A stretch of 64,000 nt of DNA from Limiplasma sp964416065 (GCA_964416065.1 CAYQCL010000002.1:25371-89370), one strand, 5' to 3'. Positions 8,475 through 16,390 are shown, counted from the first letter of the stretch. Made by a program: numbers and translations. Notes: generated by a model from the sequence alone, not told the origin.

Positions 8475-10193
8475 TCAATAGAACTGGAAGTAGTACACGC
8501 CGGCGTCCTCGCCGTAGAGCATGAAATCCACGTCGGGGCTGACCTTTTCATGCAGATAGTCCAGGATCAGCTCCGGCGGCGGATCGACCATGCCGGTGGC
8601 CAGGCACACATCGTCGCGCAGGAGGGTCTCGGGATCAAAGTTGAGGATGTCGATGTCAAAGGCCTTGAACTGCTCGACACTTTCGGGGGAGCGCATGCCC
8701 CAGCCGCCCCAGAAGACGACGTTGTGCGGGATGCCCTCGCTGACGTCGGGGAAGAGCCGCGTGTCGATGGCCAGCGTCATGTCGTAGATGAAGAGCATGT
8801 CCGGCTCACACAGCGCGTACTCGTCCAGCGCCGCCGCCGGATCCCCGATTTCCTCGGCGGCCGCCTCGTCCAGAATGAGAGTGGGAAGCTCGCTGGCCAC
8901 AGCTACGCCCGAAACGCACAGCGCGCATATCGCCAAAAGCAGCGCGCACCCGCGCCCCTTGGGGAGGCAGCGCGGCAGAAGGGCGAGCGCCATCGCCACC
9001 AGCGGCAGAAGGCCGGTCAGCACCGCGCGAAGCGGGAAGCGTCCCTTTACGCTCAAATAGAGCATCATGACGACAAACAGCGCTGCGCCCAGCGCAAGCG
9101 AGACGATCACACCCGCGCGCCCTTTGGGCAGGAAGCATGCCATGAGCAGCGCGGCTGCCCAAAGCCCCAGCGCCAGATACAGCGAGGGGCGGAACGAGGT
9201 TTCCTCAGCATAGAGATTGCGGATGGAGGACGCGGCCTTTTCCATCTCGCCTGAAAAGCTGTGATCCTCGGCCGCCAAAAACGCCTCTTCAAGCGAAAGA
9301 AGTGAGTCCACGGAGATATCCTTGTCCAGAAAGCAGAATTTTTCGGCAAGCAAAAGCGTGTTTTCCGACCAGCCGGCCTTGGCGAGCTCCTCCTCGGAGA
9401 GCTGCCTGAGATCGTAATAGTCCAGCACGCGCGCGCGCACGTTCTGCCATTCCAGATAGTCGGGATCGGCGCGAACCGCGATCTCCGCCTGCCGCCAGCC
9501 CATCAGCCCCGCCATCACGACCGCCGCCGCCAGCCCCGTCGCCAGAAAGGGCTTCAGCCTCCCGCGCATCTTAGGATCGGGCAGGTAGTCGATTACGAGC
9601 ACGCTGAACAGCGCCAGACCCGAAAAGGCGAGCACAGGCCAGAAAGACTCCGAGCGCAGCGCGTAGGCCAGGGATGCGGGGATCAGCGCAGCGAGCACCC
9701 CGCGCGCGACTGCCGCGTTTCCCTCGTTCTTGTAATCCACGGACAGCACCTGAAGCACCGCCGCCGCGCCCAGAAGCGCCGCCGTCTGGGTGAAGGTGAT
9801 ATGGGTGGCGAGCCTCAGCCCATACGCGGCCAGAAACGCCAGCGCCAGCGCCGCGCCAGGGAGCATCGAGCGATCCTGGTTGACAAAGCACTGCATGACG
9901 CTTTTTGAGATGATGGTCAGCGCCAGCGCAATCAGCGCGATCTGAACGACGGAGAACCACGCGATGCCCGGGAAGGCCGTCGAGAGCCAGAACAGCGGCC
10001 AGGCCAGCAGGCCGTGAATGAAGATGCTGAAGCTTACGGGCGTCCCCGTCTCATAGCCCATAAAGGAGCGCATGATGGCCGTATCATCGTTTTGCGCGTA
10101 TCGCCAGTCCAGAAGCGTCGAGACGATGAGAAACAGGATCAGCGTCATGGCCGCGGCAACGGCCCATGCCAGGAGACGTTTGCGTTTACGCAT
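8475..10193 (-). CDS. Large multi-pass membrane protein, GT-C-like
   Basis: A 572-residue protein with about 11-13 predicted membrane helices and a C-terminal soluble region. The acidic RYAQNDDTAIMRSF just after the first helix resembles the catalytic first loop of GT-C glycosyltransferases, which take sugars from polyprenyl phosphate donors outside the membrane. The tail (DIDILNFDPETLLRDD, YGEDAGVYYFQFY) has no motif I recognise. The gene stands alone with its own promoter (10243-10270). Function is inferred from topology only. Confidence 0.7.
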   Translation of the reverse strand: MRKRKRLLAWAVAAAMTLILFLIVSTLLDWRYAQNDDTAIMRSFMGYETGTPVSFSIFIHGLLAWPLFWLSTAFPGIAWFSVVQIALIALALTIISKSVMQCFVNQDRSMLPGAALALAFLAAYGLRLATHITFTQTAALLGAAAVLQVLSVDYKNEGNAAVARGVLAALIPASLAYALRSESFWPVLAFSGLALFSVLVIDYLPDPKMRGRLKPFLATGLAAAVVMAGLMGWRQAEIAVRADPDYLEWQNVRARVLDYYDLRQLSEEELAKAGWSENTLLLAEKFCFLDKDISVDSLLSLEEAFLAAEDHSFSGEMEKAASSIRNLYAEETSFRPSLYLALGLWAAALLMACFLPKGRAGVIVSLALGAALFVVMMLYLSVKGRFPLRAVLTGLLPLVAMALALLPRCLPKGRGCALLLAICALCVSGVAVASELPTLILDEAAAEEIGDPAAALDEYALCEPDMLFIYDMTLAIDTRLFPDVSEGIPHNVVFWGGWGMRSPESVEQFKAFDIDILNFDPETLLRDDVCLATGMVDPPPELILDYLHEKVSPDVDFMLYGEDAGVYYFQFY

Positions 10194-10242
10194 GGGAAGG
10201 TTCCTCCGTTCAGATGCGGGGTATTTTGATCATTCCACTATC

Positions 10243-10270
10243 ATTATAATGGGACGCGGGGGAAAGTCAA
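10243..10270 (-). promoter_or_regulatory. SigA-type promoter for the GT-C-like gene
   Basis: Minus-strand TTGACT (10270-10265) and TATAAT (10248-10243), 16-base spacer, about 50 bases upstream of the ATG at 10193. Confidence 0.7.
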
Positions 10271-10327
10271 CCAAAAAGAGGCATCCGGCGAAAAACCCGT
10301 CTGTGAAGGCGGACAAGGGAGAAAAAA

Positions 10328-10356
10328 CGCCGCGCTTTCCGTCCAAAAGCGCGGCG
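10328..10356 (-). terminator. Rho-independent terminator
   Basis: Inverted repeat CGCCGCGCTTT/AAAGCGCGGCG followed on the minus strand by TTTTTTC. It is the first strong terminator after guaB, so repeat element B would be part of the guaB 3' untranslated region. Confidence 0.8.
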
Positions 10357-10365
10357 GCAGGGTCT

Positions 10366-10606
10366 CGACAAAGGATGGGTGAGAGGACTCAGACCGCAAC
10401 CTCAATCATCGTGGAGGGCCGCGCGTCCCAAATTTTCAACTGGGGCCGTGCGATTCCGGCCAAAGGCCGGAACAGCGTGACCGCGTTTCGCGGTCGTGCT
10501 GTCCTTGCACTTTCCTCGGTCAACCCAGAAGCCTTACGCCGCAGCGTTTCCAAGCGAGAGACGCGCCGGCCCAGACGGGCCGGCGCGGCGGCTTCTTGCG
10601 TATCTA
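10366..10606. repeat. Dispersed hairpin-array repeat, copy B (module 1)
   Basis: The block starts with TCGACAAAGGATGGGTG, then the shared GACTCAGACCGCAACCTCAATC, then module 1. Module 1 matches the reverse complement of about 3340-3540 in copy A: hairpins TTCCGGCC/GGCCGGAA and GACCGCG/CGCGGTC, the conserved CCTTACGCCGCAGCGTTTCC, and GCGCCGGCCC/GGGCCGGCGC near 10562. The CCCAAATTTTCAATTTGGG hairpin of the other copies is damaged here. It fills the gap between guaB and the GT-C-like gene. Confidence 0.88.
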
Positions 10607-10671
10607 TGGGGGTTTTTTCGGCGTCCCTTCATCACATTTGAACGCTTCCCGTCAGATCCTCAGGCGATCCC

Positions 10672-12150
10672 TCAGTCCATCCTGGAATAATTCGGGCTCT
10701 CCTTGGTGATAGAGATGTCGTGCGGGTGGCTTTCCAGCAGGCCGGCGCCCGTGATGCGGATGAACTGGCCGTCCCTGCGCAGGCTTTCGATGGTGGGGGT
10801 GCCGCAATAGCCCATGCTGGAACGCAGGCCGCCCACAAGCTGGTAGACGGTATCCGCCAGCGCGCCCTTGTAGGGGACGCGGCCCTCGACGCCCTCGGGC
10901 ACGAGCTTCTTGTCCGGCTCCTGGAAGTAGCGGTCGCTGGAGCCGTGGGCCTGGGCCATCGCGCCCAGACTGCCCATGCCGCGATAGACCTTGAAGCTGC
11001 GGCCCTGATAGATTTCCATATCTCCCGGGCTTTCATCCACGCCTGCGAACAGACTTCCGATCATGACGGCGCTCGCGCCGCCCGCGATGGCCTTGGGAAT
11101 GTCGCCGGAATACTTGATGCCGCCGTCCGCGATGACGGTGATGCCGTGCTTGTCCGCCTCTTTGGCGCAGTCGCTGACGGCGGTGAGCTGGGGCACGCCG
11201 ATGCCCGCGACGACGCGCGTGGTGCAGATGCTGCCCGGGCCGATGCCGACCTTGACGCAGCTCGCGCCCGCCTCGATCAGCGCGCGGGTGCCCTCGGCGG
11301 TGGCGACGTTGCCCGCGATGATGGGCAGCTCAGGATAGGCGGCGTGGATCTCGCGCACCTTCTCGATCACGCCCGTGCTGTGGCCGTGCGCAGAGTCCAT
11401 GGAAATGACGTCCACCTTGGAGGAAACCAGCGCCTCCACACGCAGCATCGCGTCCTTGGTGATGCCCACGGCCGCGCCGCACAGAAGACGGCCCTTCGCG
11501 TCCTTGGCGGAGTTGGGATACTTGGAGGATTTTTCAATGTCCTTGATGGTGATCAGGCCGCAGAGCTCAAAATCATCGTTGACGATGGGGAGCTTCTCGA
11601 TGCGGTGGGCGGCCAGGATCGCCTTGGCCTGTTCAAGCGTGGTTCCCACCGGCGCGGTGATGAGGTTCTTGGAGGTCATGACCTCCTCGATGCGGCGGCT
11701 GTCGTCGGTCTCAAAGCGAAGATCGCGGTTGGTCAGGATGCCCACCAGCTTCTTGCCGCGCGTGATGGGCACACCCGAGATGCGGTACTTCGCCATTAGC
11801 GCCTCCGCATCGCGGATGAGGTGATCGGGCGAGAGAAAAAACGGGTCGGTGATGACGCCGTGCTCGCTGCGCTTCACCTTGTCGACCTGAATGGCCTGCT
11901 CCTCGATGGTCATATTCTTATGGATGATCCCCAGGCCGCCCTCGCGCGCCATGGCGATGGCCAGCCTCGAGTCCGTGACGGTGTCCATCGCGGCCGAGAG
12001 AAGAGGCACGTTGAGCTTGATCCCCGGCATCAGCTGAACCGTTGTATCCACGTCGCGCGGCAGCACGCTGCTTGCGCGGGGGATGAGAAGGACGTCGTCA
12101 AAGGTCAGCCCCGTGCGAATGTGTTCCTCCAGCATCGTTCCTAATACCAT
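10672..12150 (-). CDS. guaB: Inosine-5'-monophosphate dehydrogenase
   Basis: GuaB oxidises IMP to XMP with NAD+, the rate-limiting step of GMP synthesis. The 492-residue product has the N-terminal TFDDVLLIPR, a pair of CBS modules (GILTNRDLRF and GLITIKDIEK), the catalytic loop GPGSICTTRVV carrying the nucleophilic cysteine, DGGIKYSGDI, and the C-terminal flap. The frame opens at 12150; a second ATG at 12135 (MLEEHIRTG) matches the usual length equally well and the Shine-Dalgarno sequence does not decide. A consensus promoter lies at 12171-12199. Confidence 0.97.
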   Translation of the reverse strand: MVLGTMLEEHIRTGLTFDDVLLIPRASSVLPRDVDTTVQLMPGIKLNVPLLSAAMDTVTDSRLAIAMAREGGLGIIHKNMTIEEQAIQVDKVKRSEHGVITDPFFLSPDHLIRDAEALMAKYRISGVPITRGKKLVGILTNRDLRFETDDSRRIEEVMTSKNLITAPVGTTLEQAKAILAAHRIEKLPIVNDDFELCGLITIKDIEKSSKYPNSAKDAKGRLLCGAAVGITKDAMLRVEALVSSKVDVISMDSAHGHSTGVIEKVREIHAAYPELPIIAGNVATAEGTRALIEAGASCVKVGIGPGSICTTRVVAGIGVPQLTAVSDCAKEADKHGITVIADGGIKYSGDIPKAIAGGASAVMIGSLFAGVDESPGDMEIYQGRSFKVYRGMGSLGAMAQAHGSSDRYFQEPDKKLVPEGVEGRVPYKGALADTVYQLVGGLRSSMGYCGTPTIESLRRDGQFIRITGAGLLESHPHDISITKESPNYSRMD

Positions 12151-12170
12151 CCTTTCTTTTGATTGGAGCT

Positions 12171-12199
12171 ATTTTACCAGCGAGAGGAAGGATTGTCAA
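12171..12199 (-). promoter_or_regulatory. SigA promoter for guaB
   Basis: Minus-strand TTGACA (12199-12194) and TAAAAT (12176-12171) with a 17-base spacer. Confidence 0.75.
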
Positions 12200-12234
12200 T
12201 TCATAAACCCAAAACCACGGGGTGCGGCGAAGGA

Positions 12235-12263
12235 TTGTTTTTTTCGAAAAATGGGTGTATAAT
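12235..12263 (+). promoter_or_regulatory. SigA promoter for the cytidylate-kinase-like gene
   Basis: TTGTTT (12235-12240) and TATAAT (12258-12263) separated by 17 bases, about 49 bases before the ATG at 12312. It is divergent from the guaB promoter. Confidence 0.75.
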
Positions 12264-12311
12264 AAACAATAAAGATAAACGTTTTATCATTGATATGGGG
12301 GGAAGAACTGA

Positions 12312-12932
12312 ATGGATCCTATCATTACAATCGGCCGCGAATACGGCAGCGGCGGACGGGAGATCGGCAGGCTTGTGGCCGATAAGCTGGGCGTTCCCTT
12401 TTACGACAAGGAGCTTCTCACGCGGGCGGCGGAGGAAAGCGGCCTGTGCATCGAGATGTTCGACCGTCACGATGAGAAGGCCAGCGTGAGCGGAATGCTC
12501 ACCGGCGGCATGGCGGCGGGCATGCATCTGGGTGGCCAGGGAACGGGCCTGCAAATGCCGATGAATCAGCGCGTCTTTCTGGCGCAGTTTGACGCCATTG
12601 GCAAGATCGCCGCTGAAGGGCCCTGCGTCATCGTGGGTCGCTGCGCCGACTATGTGCTCAAGGAGATCAAGGGCGTTGTCCACGTCTTCCTTTACGCTTC
12701 CATCGAGAAGCGCGTGGAGCGCATCATACGGGTGGAGGACGTCTCGCGGGATGAGGCCCGCGAGCTGATCCGCAAGACCGACAAGCAGCGCAAGAATTAC
12801 TACAATTTCTTTGCCGACGGCAACTGGGGCAAGCGCTCCAACTATGATCTGATGCTGCGCACCGACGATCTTGATCCCGCCGTTGTTGCGGACACGATCA
12901 TCGCCTTTGCCAGGAGCAAGCTCGCGAAATAA
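12312..12932 (+). CDS. Cytidylate kinase-like protein
   Basis: A 206-residue P-loop protein of the cytidylate-kinase-like family (PF13189). It begins IITIGREYGSGGREIG, where the glycine-rich phosphate loop spans residues 8-19, and continues ADKLGVPFYDKELLTRAA and CVIVGRCADYVL. The basic segment near residues 145-165 (RIIRVEDVSRDEARELIRKTDKQR) fits the lid. True CMP kinases are organised differently, and members of this family have uncertain substrates. There is a Met/Gly-rich insertion at about 60-80 (GMLTGGMAAGMHLGGQGTG). The gene has its own promoter and terminator. Confidence 0.88.
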   Translation: MDPIITIGREYGSGGREIGRLVADKLGVPFYDKELLTRAAEESGLCIEMFDRHDEKASVSGMLTGGMAAGMHLGGQGTGLQMPMNQRVFLAQFDAIGKIAAEGPCVIVGRCADYVLKEIKGVVHVFLYASIEKRVERIIRVEDVSRDEARELIRKTDKQRKNYYNFFADGNWGKRSNYDLMLRTDDLDPAVVADTIIAFARSKLAK

Positions 12933-12937
12933 AAAAC

Positions 12938-12969
12938 GCCTCCCTGCCGGAGTGACCGGCGGGGAGGCT
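12938..12969 (+). terminator. Hairpin after the cytidylate-kinase-like gene
   Basis: Inverted repeat GCCTCCCTGCCGG/CCGGCGGGGAGGC with a short loop, six bases after the stop codon; preceded by AAAAAA, so it could also act on the minus strand. Confidence 0.7.
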
Positions 12970-13019
12970 TATATGTTCGCGGCAGGCGGCCTAAACGCGG
13001 ATGCACGGACATAAAAGAC

Positions 13020-13049
13020 GCCGGTTTGGCCCAGTTGGGCCGAACCGGC
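13020..13049 (-). terminator. Terminator of the S24 repressor gene
   Basis: Inverted repeat GCCGGTTTGGCCC/GGGCCGAACCGGC with loop AGTT, followed on the minus strand by GTCTTTTATG; it lies about 20 bases after the repressor stop. Confidence 0.75.
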
Positions 13050-13070
13050 TCTTTGCTTCAAACAGCCGCC

Positions 13071-13715
13071 TTACACCCCGAAGCGCACCGCCACGGCGCG
13101 GCCGATGATATGGACGTTCCTCGTCTCCGCGCCGCCGCCGATGCGGATGGGCGCGTATCTCGGGTTTTCCGCGCGAAGCTCCAGACGGTAGAGCACGTTT
13201 CCGTCCTCGTCAAGGTCGCGCAGCTTGTATACGCGCTTGAGCGTCATCTCGTCGTCAATGCTCACCGCAGCGATCTGCCCGTCGTCCACGTCCGGCTGGA
13301 GGCGGATAAACACCAGGTCGCCGTCATGAATGCGCGCGCCGACCATGCTGTCACCCTTGCAGTAAAGCGCGCAGTCGCATTGGATGTCGCCCTCGATCTC
13401 CGCCTGCTCCAATCCGTCGCCTGGGCAGAAAATCGGCTCCCCGCACGCGATCGATCCGATAACCGGTACGCGGCGGCGGTTTTGGATGGGCAAAAGGGAG
13501 GCGTGGGGTAGGGTCGACGCGCGCTGCCAGCCCATGAGAGACTCCGGCGTGGTCGAGAGCGCCTCGGCCAATCGGGTCAGGTCGTCGATGGATGGGCTGC
13601 GCTTGCCATGCTCCCACTCGGAGATGGAGGATTTCCCGATGCCCAGACGCCCTCCGAGCTCGTCCTGTGTCAGCCCCAGCCTTGTTCTGGCTTCCCGAAT
13701 CCGATTTCCAAGCAT
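13071..13715 (-). CDS. LexA/CI-like self-cleaving repressor (XRE + S24)
   Basis: A 214-residue repressor with an N-terminal XRE helix-turn-helix (residues 3-58: RLGLTQDELGGRLGIGKSSISEWEHG) and a C-terminal S24 peptidase domain. The catalytic serine is in KGDSMVG (S123) and the lysine in MTLKRVYK (K160). The likely cleavage site is Cys91-Gly92 in SIACGEP, where many relatives have Ala-Gly. Such proteins repress until a DNA-damage signal triggers self-cleavage. The start is ATG 13715, five bases after GAGGTGA; a GTG three codons earlier is also in frame. It faces a small XRE gene across a shared operator region, as in phage lysogeny switches. Confidence 0.92.
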   Translation of the reverse strand: MLGNRIREARTRLGLTQDELGGRLGIGKSSISEWEHGKRSPSIDDLTRLAEALSTTPESLMGWQRASTLPHASLLPIQNRRRVPVIGSIACGEPIFCPGDGLEQAEIEGDIQCDCALYCKGDSMVGARIHDGDLVFIRLQPDVDDGQIAAVSIDDEMTLKRVYKLRDLDEDGNVLYRLELRAENPRYAPIRIGGGAETRNVHIIGRAVAVRFGV

Positions 13716-13733
13716 ATGGCTCACCTCATGCCC

Positions 13734-13761
13734 ATTATACGGCTTCTTGCTATTTTGTCAA
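13734..13761 (-). promoter_or_regulatory. Consensus promoter for the S24 repressor
   Basis: Minus-strand TTGACA (13761-13756) and TATAAT (13739-13734), 16-base spacer, just upstream of the repressor start. Confidence 0.85.
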
Positions 13762-13774
13762 GAAATAAATTCTA

Positions 13775-13845
13775 TTTTTCAGAACATATTATATTGACAA
13801 TTCTGGAATGTCAAACTATAATTTGGATGTTCTGAAAAACAGAAC
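13775..13845. promoter_or_regulatory. Operator region of the divergent switch
   Basis: The 13-base TTTTTCAGAACAT (13775-13787) is repeated inverted as ATGTTCTGAAAAA (13827-13839), so the two flank the rightward promoter. The second copy is also part of the palindrome GTTCTGAAAAACAGAAC (13829-13845), just after the -10 box. These are the expected binding sites of the S24 repressor and/or the small XRE protein. Confidence 0.8.
13794..13822 (+). promoter_or_regulatory. Perfect consensus promoter of the XRE/sigma-like operon
   Basis: TTGACA (13794-13799) and TATAAT (13817-13822) with a 17-base spacer, framed by the inverted operator repeats. Confidence 0.9.
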
Positions 13846-13856
13846 AAAGGAGGGAC

Positions 13857-14078
13857 ATGATGAGCCAGGCCATGTATCTCAACCTGCGCGATTTTATCGA
13901 CCAATCCCCCAGCTTGAGCCGCAAGGCGGTGGCGATGGAGGCGGGCCTCTCCGAATCCATGCTTTCACGGATGCTGAACGGAAAGCGCAGAATTACGGTG
14001 GATGAATATGAGCGTCTGTGCCGCGCGATGCGGGTTGACCCCGCGCGGTTTTATCAGGCGTGTGAAGGGAGCGATTAA
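13857..14078 (+). CDS. Small XRE-family regulator (Cro-like)
   Basis: A 73-residue protein that is almost entirely one helix-turn-helix: RKAVAMEAGLSESMLSRMLNGKRRITVDEYERLCRA in outline, at residues 22-58. In position it corresponds to Cro of lambdoid phages: first gene of the rightward transcript, opposite the S24 repressor. The ATG at 13857 follows AAAGGAGGGAC; a second ATG is the next codon. The next gene begins one base after its stop codon, so the two are probably coupled. The Cro-like role is inferred from arrangement, not sequence. Confidence 0.85.
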   Translation: MMSQAMYLNLRDFIDQSPSLSRKAVAMEAGLSESMLSRMLNGKRRITVDEYERLCRAMRVDPARFYQACEGSD

Positions 14079-14079
14079 A

Positions 14080-14562
14080 ATGATGTGCAAGGTGGAGCGA
14101 CCGCGGATGGAGACAGACAGGCTGGAGGGACGCCGCGAGGAGGTGCGCAGAAGTCTGCGCGAGGTACGGCACGCGCACATGCGCGCCGAGGTGCTTTGCG
14201 CCCGTGCCGAGCGCTATCGGGAGATGGCGATGCGAGCGACGGGGCGCGCGGACGCGATCCGTTTGGGAGGCACGAGCCAGAACAGCAAGGTGGAGACCTA
14301 CGTCCTGGAGCTGATCGATGTCCATGCCGATCTGCAAAAGGAAATATCGGAGCTGATGCGACTATCGCGCGAGATGGAAAAGCGCATCGGCGTGCTTGAG
14401 AGCGACAGCCAGCGCGCGGTTTTGCAGCTGCGCTATCTCTGCGCCTACGACTGGCAGGACATTGCGGATCGGCTGCATTTCAGCCTGAGCTGGGTACATC
14501 GGCTGCATCGGGAGGGGATAGAGAAGCTGGCGCAGGGAGAACGCTCCGCCGAAGTGGGGTAA
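14080..14562 (+). CDS. Phage-type sigma-70-like regulator (DUF1492/ArpU-like)
   Basis: A 160-residue protein with a long charged helical N-terminus (residues 1-100, probable coiled coil) and a C-terminal sigma-region-4-like helix-turn-helix (DSQRAVLQLRYLCAYDWQDIADRLHFS, then WVHRLHREGIEKL). This is the architecture of DUF1492/ArpU-type phage late regulators. The start is ATG 14080, eight bases after GGGAG; an adjacent ATG at 14083 is equivalent. The frame opens earlier at 14002, but that part overlaps the XRE gene. It would be the output of the upstream switch, yet no phage gene follows; the next 800 bases are repeats. Confidence 0.82.
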   Translation: MMCKVERPRMETDRLEGRREEVRRSLREVRHAHMRAEVLCARAERYREMAMRATGRADAIRLGGTSQNSKVETYVLELIDVHADLQKEISELMRLSREMEKRIGVLESDSQRAVLQLRYLCAYDWQDIADRLHFSLSWVHRLHREGIEKLAQGERSAEVG

Positions 14563-14594
14563 GAGGCTTTTTTGGTGGTGGTCGGCCTGCCGGC

Positions 14595-15217
14595 CGTTGC
14601 GGCAAGAGAGCGTTGCGAGCGCCCGTGAGGGCGCGCGAGCAACGCGGCGGAGTTGTCAAGCCGCTTTCTTGGTTGCCCTGCCGTTCGACGCGGCAAGAGA
14701 GCGTGCGAGCGCCCTTGAGGGCGTGCGAGCAACGCGGCGAGAATCATCAAGTCGCTTTCTTACGTTTATTGGCCGACGCAGCATGTTGGCGCGTCATCAG
14801 CGGCTTGTCCGCGCGGAGGACGCTCCGCTGGGCCAGAGGGGTAGGGGGAACGTCGGGAGACCGCAGCCTCAATCGTCGCGGAGGGCACTAACCGGTGGAG
14901 GTCGTGCATTCCAAATCTTTGATTTGAAATGCACGATTTTCACCTCTGGCGAAAACAGGCTATCCGTGCGAGCACGGATAGCCTGCCCCGCTCCACTCGT
15001 TTCGGTTGATATCCTCGCATTCCCCCTTCGGGGCAATGGCCCACAGGGCCACCGCTTCCCTCCGTCAACCCTCCCCGACCAGGGGACACCCCTGGACCCC
15101 TTGCCTCCACAGGGGTAAAGAAGAAACCCGCGCCGTGTATCAGCTGCGGAGAAAAGCCACCTTTCACCACTCCCTGCTACATATGCGCCAGCCCCAAAGG
15201 AGAGAAAAAACCCCTGC
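14595..15217. repeat. Dispersed hairpin-array repeat, copy C1 (module 2)
   Basis: The block starts with two tandem degenerate units of about 90 bases built on GAGAGCG, TGCGAGCGCCC, TGAGGGCG and GCGAGCAACGCGGCG (14602 and 14694). It continues with GACCGCAGCCTCAATCGTCG (14851) and module 2: hairpins of GTGCATTCCAAATC, GGCTATCCGTG and CCCCTTCGGGG, and the conserved CCCCGCTCCACTCGTTTCGG. From about 14690 to 15215 it is nearly identical to copy C2. No gene is supported in the interval 14563-15360; the remaining bases at 15218-15360 hold the terminator at 15253-15296. Confidence 0.9.
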
Positions 15218-15252
15218 GCGGCGCACCACCCCGCGAAGAAAAGAAAAAGAAA

Positions 15253-15296
15253 ATGCCGTCCCCCGCCGCGCGCCGACGGCAAAAGGGACGGCATTA
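15253..15296 (-). terminator. Terminator of the E2-like acyltransferase gene
   Basis: AATGCCGTCCC/GGGACGGCATT with an inner GCCG-rich stem, followed on the minus strand by TTTTCTTTTTC, about 65 bases after the stop. Confidence 0.8.
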
Positions 15297-15360
15297 GGGC
15301 GCCAGACCCAAGGGACGCAGCCTCATAGGCATGGGACGGGCGTCCCGCTCGATATTCTAA

Positions 15361-16290
15361 TCAGCCGGCAACGCTCTGCGCGGCGGCGACGTTGGGCATG
15401 GACACGTTCTCAGGCTTGGGGATGTGATACTCGCAGCCCTCATTGTAATAAACCTTCTCCGGCGGGGTCTCCAGCAGCTCGGGGTGCTTGAGGCATTGCT
15501 TCATCACGGCGAACAGCTTGGCGAAGACCGCGCCGCCACAGACACGCTCGTCTACCGTCACGCCCACAGGAAGCGAGCATTTGCGGATGACGTTGCCCTT
15601 GGCGTCCACCGTGTAGCCGCGCTGGGGGACGCCCATGCCCAGGAACATGCTGGTGTTGCCAAAGTTATAGATATGATGGTAAACGCGCATCAGACCGATG
15701 GAGGCGTTGTTGGTGATGAACATGCTGGTGTGGAAGGGCAGGCCGTCCAAAAATGCCTTGGGAATCAAGCCGTAGCGGTCGAGCAGGCGCACCAGCGAAA
15801 CCACGATCGTGGGCAGGAAGGGAATTTTGATCAGACCGCCCGCCAGCTTCAGGGCAAAGCCTGACGTTTCCGGCTTGCGGTTCTTTTCAACGACCTCCTT
15901 GATGCGGGCGCTTACGTCGAAAATGGTGTCGCTTGGATCGAAAAAGATCTTGACGGCGTTCTCCTCGATGCTGTCATCCTCGGTGTCCATCAGGAGGGTA
16001 AAGCTCACGGTGAGCTCCTTGCGGTTGTAGAACTGCTTGTTCATGATGAAGCGGTTGACTTCGGGCACCTGCGACACGCCGCGCACAAAGCTGGCAATCA
16101 GCACCTCCATAAACGTGATCTTGACGCCCTCGCGGCTCTTCTGAGCGATATAGCGCATCAAGGTCTCGTACTCGATGTCGTAATCCAGAAAGACCTGCGC
16201 GTCGCAGCGCATAGGCATAAGATAAGGCGTAATCTGTACGATGGGGTCGACATCATGTACCCGTTTTCCCTCTGGACGATGTCCAAACAT
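15361..16290 (-). CDS. E2-like (CAT-fold) acyltransferase, catalytic residues altered
   Basis: A 309-residue protein related to the catalytic domain of 2-oxoacid dehydrogenase E2 acyltransferases and chloramphenicol acetyltransferase, without lipoyl or peripheral-subunit-binding domains. Fold markers include the N-terminal DPIVQITPYLMPMRCDAQVF, ITFMEVLIASFVRGV and SMFITNNASIGL. The expected C-terminal DHRVVDGA motif appears as DERVCGGA (residues 247-254), so the catalytic histidine and the conserved aspartate are replaced by Glu and Gly. It may be a non-catalytic relative or use another mechanism. The start is ATG 16290 after GGAAGGAACGCC; the frame opens at 16419 without a good site. The promoter is at 16391-16419. 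Confidence 0.82.
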   Translation of the reverse strand: MFGHRPEGKRVHDVDPIVQITPYLMPMRCDAQVFLDYDIEYETLMRYIAQKSREGVKITFMEVLIASFVRGVSQVPEVNRFIMNKQFYNRKELTVSFTLLMDTEDDSIEENAVKIFFDPSDTIFDVSARIKEVVEKNRKPETSGFALKLAGGLIKIPFLPTIVVSLVRLLDRYGLIPKAFLDGLPFHTSMFITNNASIGLMRVYHHIYNFGNTSMFLGMGVPQRGYTVDAKGNVIRKCSLPVGVTVDERVCGGAVFAKLFAVMKQCLKHPELLETPPEKVYYNEGCEYHIPKPENVSMPNVAAAQSVAG

Positions 16291-16390
16291 GGCGTTCCTT
16301 CCTTTCAATGTACTCAGGATTGATACGCCGCGCCGACTGCTCTGGTAATGATAGCGGTATAACAATGTATGACGCGGTGCGGCATGTGAT

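Noticed and set aside
15361..16290. Chloramphenicol acetyltransferase (resistance gene)
   Set aside because: Shares the fold only; the catalytic His motif is absent and E2-like features fit better.
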